Source: an uncultured Prevotellaceae bacterium (lineage in GTDB: Bacteria > Bacteroidota > Bacteroidia > Bacteroidales > Bacteroidaceae). Taken from it: a stretch of 9,249 bases of DNA. The translations under genes were made by a program, and so were the position numbers. Below the pieces are notes generated by a model. It searched no databases and was not told the origin of the DNA. It saw only the letters and a list, made by a program, of their open reading frames with translations. Where the stretch lies: the NCBI GenBank assembly GCA_905202115.1, contig CAJKQZ010000100.1, positions 1 to 9,249 on the forward strand, written 5' to 3'. Of the stretch, positions 1 to 5,528 are shown piece by piece; position 1 is the stretch's first letter, and the number at the start of each line of letters is the position of its first letter.

Positions 1-24
1 GTGCCGACGGGAGGTTCGGGCACC

Positions 25-54
25 TGACAAAAATGTCATGTTCTGAAAAGTCCA
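25..54 (+). repeat. Dispersed short element, copy 1 (TGACA-N4-TGTCA followed by AAAAGTCC)
   Basis: A perfect spaced palindrome, TGACA-AAAA-TGTCA (25-38), is followed by a CTGAAAAGTCC-type tail ending at 54. Nearly the same arrangement recurs at 2657-2685. Diverged versions occur at 2491-2524 (same strand) and 1289-1320 (opposite strand). All four copies are intergenic. The role is unknown: a regulator site, a repeat-family fragment or part of a larger intergenic element are all possible. The repetition is directly visible and the interpretation is open. The rest of 1-136 shows no gene. Confidence 0.5.
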
Positions 55-136
55 ATTCCGGTTCCGGCTTCGGGGCGGCCGAGACGCGGCGTGTGCATTT
101 GCCTGTAAGCTGTGCGAATGCGGCAGCATAAGAAAA

Positions 137-170
137 ATCCCGAAAAAACGCTTTCTGGTTTTATCGGGAT
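137..170 (-). terminator. Rho-independent terminator of the glycine-zipper lipoprotein gene
   Basis: The arms ATCCCGA (137-143) and TCGGGAT (164-170) pair perfectly. After one mismatch the stem continues with four A-T pairs. Read on the minus strand, the stem is followed directly by a TTTTTC tract (about 131-136). The hairpin lies about 36 nt beyond the stop codon of the minus-strand lipoprotein gene, as expected for its transcription terminator. Confidence 0.75.
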
Positions 171-206
171 AAGTTTGTCGACTGTATTTATTTCAACCGA
201 GCCGTG

Positions 207-890
207 TTATCTCTTTGCGGCGGTGGGAATGCTGAAGGTTTTGTAGACCACGGTACCGCTTGCAGTGCTGAATGCCAGTTCGAAAGTGGCGTATCCGCTC
301 TTCAGGCGTGGCGAAGCCATGATAGCGGCGGTATATGTAACTCCGCCGCCGGAGCGGAGGTTGCTTATTATAGCCGTGGGCGAGATACTTATGTGTTTTG
401 GGTTGTCGCACGACAGCGAGGGAGCGATGTCATAAAGCGTCACGTTGCCGCGGTTGTGTATTTCGAACAGAATGCTGGCTTTTTCTCCGGCATCGAGGCA
501 TTGGTTGCGGTTGCCGTCGATGAAACGTATGTTTTCTACGCTCAATCCCTGTATTCTTTCCGGTTGGGGAGCGGTTTGCCTGCTGCTTTGCCGGTTTTGT
601 TCGTATCTGTCGCGCTTGCGTTCATATCTGTTACGGTCGTTCCGGTCGTATTGTTCTTCCGATTTTCCTGTTGTGCTTGTTGCCGCGTTGCCTATAACGC
701 CGCCTACGAGCATTCCTATGGCTGTGCCGGCGTCGCTTCCGCGGGGGCCGCCCATGAGGCCGCCTATGCTGGAGCCGAACACGCCGCCTATGCTTGTGCC
801 TGCCACTGTTCCGGCCAATTGCCGGTCGGTGCAGCCGTACAGGAGGGTTATTGCCGAACACGCCGAAACAATTATCGTTTTAGTTTTCAT
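207..890 (-). CDS. Glycine-zipper outer-membrane-type lipoprotein with C-terminal Ig-like domain
   Basis: This is a 227-residue exported lipoprotein of unknown specific function. The N-terminus is a type II signal peptide with lipobox LYGC and lipidated cysteine C20. Residues 26-70 are glycine-rich with GxxxG spacing (GTVAGTSIGG, SIGGLMGG, GMLVGGVIGN), typical of glycine-zipper segments that insert in or pack against membranes. Residues 75-110 form a highly charged, Arg/Asp/Tyr-rich linker. Residues 115-225 look like an all-beta, CARDB- or Ig-like domain, with an acidic loop (DGNRNQCLDAGE) followed by hydrophobic strands. The gene is single, transcribed divergently from the asparaginase gene, with a good promoter 53 nt upstream of the ATG and a terminator downstream. 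Glycine-zipper lipoproteins are usually linked to envelope integrity, but the C-terminal domain suggests binding or scaffolding. The lipoprotein call is strong; a precise function is not supported. Confidence 0.85.
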   Translation of the reverse strand: MKTKTIIVSACSAITLLYGCTDRQLAGTVAGTSIGGVFGSSIGGLMGGPRGSDAGTAIGMLVGGVIGNAATSTTGKSEEQYDRNDRNRYERKRDRYEQNRQSSRQTAPQPERIQGLSVENIRFIDGNRNQCLDAGEKASILFEIHNRGNVTLYDIAPSLSCDNPKHISISPTAIISNLRSGGGVTYTAAIMASPRLKSGYATFELAFSTASGTVVYKTFSIPTAAKR

Positions 891-942
891 TCAGTTTGGA
901 TTTTATGTGTTGTAAAGAATGCGGTTGTCCTTATATTACAGG

Positions 943-973
943 CAAATATAGTAAAAGGCGAGTGCAGAACAAA
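943..973 (-). promoter_or_regulatory. Bacteroidetes-type promoter of the lipoprotein gene
   Basis: On the minus strand a -33 TTTG (970-973) and a -7 box TATATTTG (943-950, matching TAnnTTTG) are separated by 19 nt, the spacing expected for the Bacteroidetes primary sigma factor. Transcription would start a few bases downstream, giving a leader of roughly 45-50 nt before the ATG at 890. This is the only promoter in the window with both boxes clear. Confidence 0.7.
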
Positions 974-1145
974 ATGAGCAAGCTCATTTCTTATGCCGAG
1001 CCGCAATCTATATTGGAGCTTTAGCTCAAATATAGTTATTTTGGTGCATCGTTTGCGTGGCGGAGTGTAAAAAAATGCAGAACGGCGGATTGTTTTTGAT
1101 GTTTTTCCGTTCGGGCAACAGAAAACGGAAAACAGCTCCCGCATG

Positions 1146-1178
1146 TAATTCAAATTATCTCTGAGATAATTTGAATTA
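1146..1178. repeat. Perfect palindrome, 16-bp arms
   Basis: The arms 1146-1161 and 1163-1178 are exact reverse complements around a single central T (core TATCTC-T-GAGATA). The sequence is related to the TCTCAGACATATTTT unit that also builds the next palindrome and the array at 2542-2604. It lies between two divergent promoters, so it is not placed as a terminator for either flanking gene. Confidence 0.7.
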
Positions 1179-1213
1179 TGTCTGACATATTTTAAAATAT
1201 CTCAGACATAATT
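1174..1213. repeat. Near-perfect palindrome, 20-bp arms
   Basis: The arms 1174-1193 and 1194-1213 pair with one mismatch (1186/1201) around an ATTTTAAAAT centre. It is the counterpart of the perfect 42-bp palindrome at 2563-2604 and overlaps the preceding palindrome by a few bases. Whether it acts as DNA (a dimeric regulator site) or RNA (a hairpin) cannot be decided from sequence. Confidence 0.65.
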
Positions 1214-1288
1214 TTCAGGGCGTCGTAAAGGCTGTGGTGTGAAAGGGATTTTTTGTAGAGATATGCGGAAGTGCCGGAGGAAGTAAGG

Positions 1289-1320
1289 CTTTTAAAAGTC
1301 CGCATGGCATTGTGCTGTCA
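1289..1320 (-). repeat. Dispersed short element, diverged copy
   Basis: Read on the minus strand this gives TGACAGCACAATGCCATGCG, then GACTTTTAAAAG. It matches the copy at 2491-2524 (TGACTGCCATTTTGTCATGC, then GGCCTTGAAAAGTC) at most conserved positions, in particular TGAC, CATGCGG and the CTT/AAAAG tail. It forms the inner end of composite copy A. Confidence 0.45.
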
Positions 1321-1379
1321 AAAATAAAGCGCGAGGGCTTTATTTTAAGTCGAATTACGTGTGTAAACAAACAAAATGC

Positions 1380-1387
1380 TACATTTG
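1380..1387 (+). promoter_or_regulatory. -7 box of the asparaginase gene, adjacent to its ATG
   Basis: TACATTTG matches the Bacteroidetes -7 consensus TAnnTTTG and ends five bases before the ATG at 1392. Transcription would begin at or within a few bases of the start codon, implying a leaderless or nearly leaderless message. No TTTG is seen at the expected -33 position, so support rests on the -7 box and its placement. Confidence 0.5.
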
Positions 1388-1391
1388 CAGT

Positions 1392-2438
1392 ATGAAACCG
1401 CAACAATCCACGCCGTCTATCCTTATTATATATACGGGCGGTACTATAGGAATGGTGGAAAACCACCGCACCGGAGCGCTCGAGAATTATGACTTCTCGC
1501 ATGTGCGCCGCTGGATTCCCGAACTCGAGGAATTCGACTACAATATAGAATCGTATGCTTTCGACCCGCCGATAGATTCGAGCGACATGGAGCCCACATA
1601 TTGGGCCGCTATGGTAAAGGTTATAGCCGATAATTATGAAAAGTACGACGGCTTCGTTATTCTTCACGGCACAGACACGATGTCGTACACGGCGTCGGCG
1701 CTCAGTTTCATGCTCGAGGGGCTTGCAAAGCCTGTTATACTCACTGGCTCGCAGCTGCCTATAAGCAAGTTGCGTACCGACGGACGGGAAAACCTGCTCA
1801 CGTCGATAGAGATAGCGGCCGCAAAAAACGAGAACGGCGAAGCTGTGGTGCCCGAGGTGTGTATCTTTTTCGAAAACCGCCTGCTACGAGGTAACCGTGC
1901 CACAAAGATAAACGCCGAGGGATTCAACGCTTTCCGCTCGTTCAATTATACATCGCTCGCCCATGCAGGCATTCATATAAAGTATGAACATCAGCTTATA
2001 AGGCGTCCGCTTCCGGGAATGTCGTTCAAGCCGCATTATCTTATGGACACCAATGTGGTTGTGCTTACGCTGTTTCCGGGAATACGCCGCGAAATAATAT
2101 CGGCGATAGTCAATATCGAGGGACTGCGGGCTATAGTGCTGCGTACTTACGGCTCGGGCAACGCGCCGCAGCGCAAATGGTTCATAGAACTCTTGAAAGA
2201 GGCCGACAAACGGGGCATTCTCGTGGTAGGAGTGACGCAATGCAGCGAGGGTTCCATAGAAATGGAACGTTACCGCACGGGTCTGCAACTGCTTGAAACG
2301 GGAATAATAAACGGGCGCGACGCTACGGTGGAGAGCACGATAACGAAACTTATGTTTCTGTTGGGGCATAACTATACGCGCGAGAAGGTGCGCTGGCTTA
2401 TGAACACCGATATAGCCGGCGAGGTGACTGTTGTGTGA
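1392..2438 (+). CDS. ansA: Type I (cytoplasmic) L-asparaginase
   Basis: This enzyme hydrolyses L-asparagine to L-aspartate and ammonia in the cytoplasm. The 348-residue protein has no signal peptide, and its length is normal for type I bacterial asparaginases. Both family signatures are present: YTGGTIGM near the N-terminus, with nucleophile T15, and HGTDTMSYTASALSFML around residue 92, with T94 and D95 of the second catalytic triad. The probable catalytic lysine is K172 (RATKIN). LTGSQLP (117-123) and RTYGSGNAP (251-259) are further conserved segments. The frame also opens with a GTG at 1359, but that would run the coding sequence through the -7 box and add residues unlike the family, so the ATG at 1392 is chosen. 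The gene stands alone, divergent from the lipoprotein gene and convergent with the peptidase unit, and is flanked by inverted copies of the composite element. Confidence in family and function is high. Confidence 0.96.
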   Translation: MKPQQSTPSILIIYTGGTIGMVENHRTGALENYDFSHVRRWIPELEEFDYNIESYAFDPPIDSSDMEPTYWAAMVKVIADNYEKYDGFVILHGTDTMSYTASALSFMLEGLAKPVILTGSQLPISKLRTDGRENLLTSIEIAAAKNENGEAVVPEVCIFFENRLLRGNRATKINAEGFNAFRSFNYTSLAHAGIHIKYEHQLIRRPLPGMSFKPHYLMDTNVVVLTLFPGIRREIISAIVNIEGLRAIVLRTYGSGNAPQRKWFIELLKEADKRGILVVGVTQCSEGSIEMERYRTGLQLLETGIINGRDATVESTITKLMFLLGHNYTREKVRWLMNTDIAGEVTVV

Positions 2439-2490
2439 TTTTCGGGTGCGGCAGGTGACCGGCGGCATTGGAAAAGGTAATTTCTTTACT

Positions 2491-2639
2491 TGACTGCCAT
2501 TTTGTCATGCGGCCTTGAAAAGTCGTGTAAAGTGTCCTAAAAAAATATCTCGGACATATTTCAAATTATCTCAGACATATTTTAAAATATGTCTGAGATA
2601 ATTTTTTTTACATGCGGGAGCTGTTTTCTTCCTACTGTT
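2491..2639 (-). repeat. Composite intergenic element, copy B (inverted relative to copy A at 1117-1320)
   Basis: Read on the minus strand from 2639 the parts are: AACAG, six bases, the 21-nt module identical to copy A (2608-2628), the palindromic array (2604-2542), then the degenerate inner element (2524-2491). The array is made of three 21-nt units: two direct (2542-2562 and 2563-2583) and one inverted (2584-2604). The first differs by having CGG where the others have CAG. Together with copy A it brackets the asparaginase gene, with about 1.5 kb between the outer modules. Confidence 0.65.
2563..2609 (+). terminator. Perfect palindrome with T-run, probable asparaginase terminator
   Basis: 2563-2604 is a perfect 42-bp palindrome (21-bp arms, centre TTTT/AAAA). 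On the plus strand eight T residues (2602-2609) overlap and follow the stem, giving the form of an intrinsic terminator, although the stem is AT-rich. It lies about 125 nt after the asparaginase stop codon. It is also part of the repeated composite element, so termination may be only one of its roles. Confidence 0.6.
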
Positions 2640-2656
2640 AGGGGGATTGAAAAACC

Positions 2657-2685
2657 TGACAAAATGTCACGTCTTGAAAAGTCCG
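2657..2685 (+). repeat. Dispersed short element, copy 2
   Basis: TGACA-AAA-TGTCA (2657-2669) is followed by CGTCTTGAAAAGTCC. This is almost the same as 25-54, and the similarity continues weakly into the following CTTCCG-type sequence. It lies just outside composite copy B, between the two convergent terminators. Confidence 0.5.
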
Positions 2686-2758
2686 CTTCCGTTGAATGCC
2701 TTTCGGATAGGTTTTCGGCATACGACGTATGGGCTCCGGCGTGTTTACATGATACGGA

Positions 2759-2801
2759 AAGCCGTCCCCCTGCGGCAGTTTAGTGCTTCGGGGGACGGCT
2801 T
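2759..2801 (-). terminator. GC-rich terminator of the GH27-LRR-M60 unit
   Basis: The arms AAGCCGTCCCCC (2759-2770) and GGGGGACGGCTT (2790-2801) pair perfectly over 12 bp around a 19-nt loop. The hairpin begins 28 nt beyond the stop codon of the M60 gene. On the minus strand the stem ends in CTTT then CC, so the U-tract is short. The GC-rich stem and its position still make it the likely end of the unit. Confidence 0.75.
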
Positions 2802-2829
2802 GTGCGTTGTGTTGTTATTTACGTTTCGT

Positions 2830-5496
2830 TTAGTTGGGAAATGCGGGCTTGTCCATGAACATATCATTGCAGTTCGATATTTCCTCTACCATTCCTTCGG
2901 GCATTTCTTTTAGTGTGCCGTCGGAAACAAGGCTGTCCATATCGGCTTTGAACTCATCGTATGCGGCTTTAGTGAACAGCTGCCAGCCTTCTCCGTAGTC
3001 GTTCACAAGTAAAGCCACCTGGCGCAGGAATCCCCAGCGCTCGAAGTACGGGAACAGGTTGTATCCCGAAAGACGGCTCACCTTGCGGATGTAGTTGAGT
3101 ATGAAAGGCATGTTGTTATTGTTGCTGTTGCATTGCTCTGCGGTGATGTATCTGTTCCATACCGATTCGGGGAATTTTTCGGCCAGTATGGCGAGCGCGT
3201 TGTTCTTGTTCCAGTTCTGCGCGGCTGCAACGAGCTCGTATTTATCGTATCCGCCGGTCTTTTCGATAGTGGAGCCTCCTTCTATATCGGTCTGGCGCAA
3301 AGCTTCATACCAGTCGGGAGCGAAGTCGGGGAATCCGTTCTGCGTGAAGTAAATATAGACCATTATGAACGGGCACAGCATCTCGCCGGCGCTGGTTTCG
3401 AGGTAGCTCGGCCCGAGTGCGGGATTTTCGGCATGGGTGGTTATCATGCTGTCTTTCATGCTGAGGCACAGATTGTGGAAGTCTTCATTCCAGCTCATTG
3501 CCTCGGCCCTGCGGAAAGCCGTTCCGCGCAGCGAACTGCGCTTGTTGAAGCTGCTTAGGTTGTCGTTTATGTAGTGTCTTCTTGCCGGAGCCCATTGGTT
3601 TATCTTGTCGGACGTTCTATATCCCATGCGCATGATGTTGAAGTAGGAATTTACGTTGTTCGTGACCTCGGCAACACCTTTCCAGCAGAAATACGGGTGC
3701 ATTTGGTGCTGGTGCCCCCATTCGTGGCTTAACCCCCATATCACATCGTCGTCATTATTTATAAGAGTGTTGCAGTTGAGCACGCGCGATTCCTGTCCGT
3801 AGTGGAAAGATACTCCCCTGCCGCCCTGGAACATGTAGTAGGTGTAGTTTACGTAGGCGAAAGTTCTGTTTTCCGGCACGAGCCCGTATTTTTCGAAGCC
3901 GAGAACTCTGTGCTCCCACTGCACGAGCGAGTCGAGCACGTTCATGTACTGACGATAGCCCAAGCCCCCGTCTGTGGATTTACAGTAATTGTGCAGGCCT
4001 TCCGAAGTCCATACAGCATGAACCTTGCGTCCTACGACGTCCATGCACCAGTTTTTCGCATTTGCCGTAAGCTCGTGCATTTCTTCGTTGGTCTTGTCGA
4101 GCGACAGATAGCCGTTGACCGTTCCGTTCACGAAATGCACAGAGATATCGGGGTAGGAGTGCGGATTCTCGTCGGCGTTGTAGTCGATGTAGGCCAAAGC
4201 GTCGTAATCTTTCTTGTAGCCTCCCTCGGCGAATGTGGAATTGCTTTCCGGATCGTATTCAATGATGTTGATTCCGTTTCTGAGCTGGAAATCGTTCTCC
4301 TGCGGGTCTCCGCCGTCGAAATTGTCGCCTCTGATACCGTTGTACCATGCCACGAGCTTGAGTGTGGCGGTTTTTTCTTCAGGCAGACCGCTTACTATGA
4401 TTACATGTTTTCCTGGTGTAAAGCTTATTCCTGTTACTCCGGGTGTCTGGTCATAATATTTGTCGGGACAGTTCCAGCTTTCGGCAAGCGATTTGACCGA
4501 AAGCAGACAAGGGAATGTGTTTACGCGGTAGTCGGTGCTGTAGGTTCCGTTGAAGATTTTTGTTGCAAGGCTTTTGACGAACGGGGATTTCAGCTTGTCG
4601 ATGTCGTTCTGGGTAACGTCTTCTTTCAGCTTGCTGTAAATGTCGTCGGCGAAAATGGCATACTCTTCCTCGTTCTCTTTGTTGTATGCAAAAAACTGCA
4701 TTTCGGCACATGTGGCAAAGCCGTTCCCGCCGGATGTTACGGTGAAACGCACGGACACAGGATTTTCCAGTCCTTCTTTGAAGAATACGGTTTTTATTTC
4801 GGACGTCATGCCCCAGTCGTAAGTTCTGTAGACGGTGTAGTCGGCGTCTCCCGCAAGTTTGTAGGATACCTCGACTTTGCCGAAGTGTCCGTTGCTGCTG
4901 TTGCGCCTGGGAATGTAGTTTATGTAGTCTATGCGCTCCGTATTCGTGAAGTTGTATGTGAGAATCGCAGGATTCTCTTCGCTTACCGTTGAGTTATAAT
5001 TTGAATGGTATAATGTGTTTAGATCATTGTCGTATGTATTGGTTATATCTCCGTCCGTTCCGCTTGTAGTATGCGAGTTGTCGGTTGCTGAAGACGGTCT
5101 TATGTAAATATCTGTAGGTAGTTCGTCGGCGCTTTTATCGCGTTCCTGTACTATTGTGAGCGTCGAGGTTATCTTTTTTTCCGAGTTGTTGAATATTATG
5201 TTGGCTTTGCGCTCTTCGGTCTGGTAGTTCTGCGCTACATGTACGTAGACGCTTCCTTTCTTTCCCTTGCGCACTGTGGCCCAGTCCTGATCGCTCGTTA
5301 CGGTATAGTCGATATTTGCTGCTATGTTGTAGCAAAGGGTACGCTCCTTGTAGTCCGTGGATTGTTTGTGCGGCGTAACTATCATCGGGCTTGCACCTTC
5401 GGGCAGTTCGGTCTGAGCTTTTGCAGGCAAACAGAGCAATATGATTCCCAATAATAGGAATGTTGCTTTTATTTTTCTTCTTATTGTATATTTCAT
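2830..5496 (-). CDS. Secreted M60-like (enhancin/mucin-type) zinc metallopeptidase with BACON-like and discoidin-like domains
   Basis: This is an 888-residue exported zinc protease. The signal peptide (1-28) ends in PAKAQ, a type I site. Residues 35-118 resemble a BACON domain (DYTVTSDQDWATV, then TLTIVQE). Residues 128-271 resemble an F5/8 type C (CBM32-like) fold that may bind sugars. An M60-like region follows, with the gluzincin motif HEWGH (H591, E592, H595) and the third ligand E610 in GVAEVTNN, matching the family pattern HExxHx(8,28)E. Characterised M60-like enzymes from mucosal bacteria cleave mucin-type O-glycoproteins, so the same is inferred here. It is last in a three-gene unit: the ATG lies 32 nt after the LRR stop codon with no promoter or terminator between. 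No lipobox or C-terminal sorting tail is seen, so the mature protein is probably periplasmic or released. The family call is secure; the substrate is inferred. Confidence 0.92.
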   Translation of the reverse strand: MKYTIRRKIKATFLLLGIILLCLPAKAQTELPEGASPMIVTPHKQSTDYKERTLCYNIAANIDYTVTSDQDWATVRKGKKGSVYVHVAQNYQTEERKANIIFNNSEKKITSTLTIVQERDKSADELPTDIYIRPSSATDNSHTTSGTDGDITNTYDNDLNTLYHSNYNSTVSEENPAILTYNFTNTERIDYINYIPRRNSSNGHFGKVEVSYKLAGDADYTVYRTYDWGMTSEIKTVFFKEGLENPVSVRFTVTSGGNGFATCAEMQFFAYNKENEEEYAIFADDIYSKLKEDVTQNDIDKLKSPFVKSLATKIFNGTYSTDYRVNTFPCLLSVKSLAESWNCPDKYYDQTPGVTGISFTPGKHVIIVSGLPEEKTATLKLVAWYNGIRGDNFDGGDPQENDFQLRNGINIIEYDPESNSTFAEGGYKKDYDALAYIDYNADENPHSYPDISVHFVNGTVNGYLSLDKTNEEMHELTANAKNWCMDVVGRKVHAVWTSEGLHNYCKSTDGGLGYRQYMNVLDSLVQWEHRVLGFEKYGLVPENRTFAYVNYTYYMFQGGRGVSFHYGQESRVLNCNTLINNDDDVIWGLSHEWGHQHQMHPYFCWKGVAEVTNNVNSYFNIMRMGYRTSDKINQWAPARRHYINDNLSSFNKRSSLRGTAFRRAEAMSWNEDFHNLCLSMKDSMITTHAENPALGPSYLETSAGEMLCPFIMVYIYFTQNGFPDFAPDWYEALRQTDIEGGSTIEKTGGYDKYELVAAAQNWNKNNALAILAEKFPESVWNRYITAEQCNSNNNNMPFILNYIRKVSRLSGYNLFPYFERWGFLRQVALLVNDYGEGWQLFTKAAYDEFKADMDSLVSDGTLKEMPEGMVEEISNCNDMFMDKPAFPN

Positions 5497-5528
5497 GGTG
5501 TGTACAGAATATTTGTTTTGTTAGAATG

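Larger units (their letters stand above)
1117..1320 (+). repeat. Composite intergenic element, copy A (inverted relative to copy B at 2491-2639)
   Basis: The parts in order are: AACAG (1117-1121), six variable bases, a 21-nt module (1128-1148, core AAAACAGCTCCCGCATGTAA), an AT-rich palindromic array (1146-1213), about 75 nt of unrelated sequence, and a degenerate inner element (1289-1320, CTTTTAAAAGTCCGCATGGC and onward). The same parts occur in the same order on the other strand at 2639-2491, on the far side of the asparaginase gene. The 21-nt module is identical in both copies, and the AACAG block keeps the same 6-nt spacing. No coding capacity is apparent. Confidence 0.65.
891..1391. other. 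Divergent intergenic region between lipoprotein and asparaginase genes
   Basis: About 500 bp without a convincing gene. It holds the minus-strand lipoprotein promoter (943-973), one copy of the composite inverted element (1117-1320) including two AT-rich palindromes, and the plus-strand asparaginase -7 box (1380-1387). The open frames crossing it have no recognisable domain and overlap the promoter or repeat sequence, so none is called. Confidence 0.7.
2439..2829. other. Convergent intergenic region between asparaginase and M60 peptidase genes
   Basis: About 390 bp without a credible gene. It contains composite copy B (2491-2639), whose perfect palindrome followed by a T-run serves as the asparaginase terminator, another dispersed short element (2657-2685), and the GC-rich terminator of the minus-strand unit (2759-2801). 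Short open frames here run through the repeats and show no domain. Confidence 0.7.

Noticed and set aside
204..977. Long plus-strand open frame of 257 codons opposite the lipoprotein gene
   Set aside because: It is antisense to a gene with a clear signal peptide, promoter and terminator. Its Ala/Tyr/Val-rich translation has no recognisable domain, and it runs through the lipoprotein promoter.
1146..1213. CRISPR-like repeat array
   Set aside because: The repeated units are contiguous or inverted, with no unique spacers of constant length and no cas genes nearby.
1117..2639. Classical insertion sequence carrying the asparaginase gene
   Set aside because: There is no transposase in the window and no obvious target-site duplication next to the outer modules. 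The repeats are better described as paired intergenic elements.
3802..4992. Plus-strand open frame of 396 codons opposite the M60 peptidase gene
   Set aside because: It lies entirely within the antisense of a well-supported coding sequence. The translation is Val-rich and low in domain-like features, as expected from mirrored codon bias.
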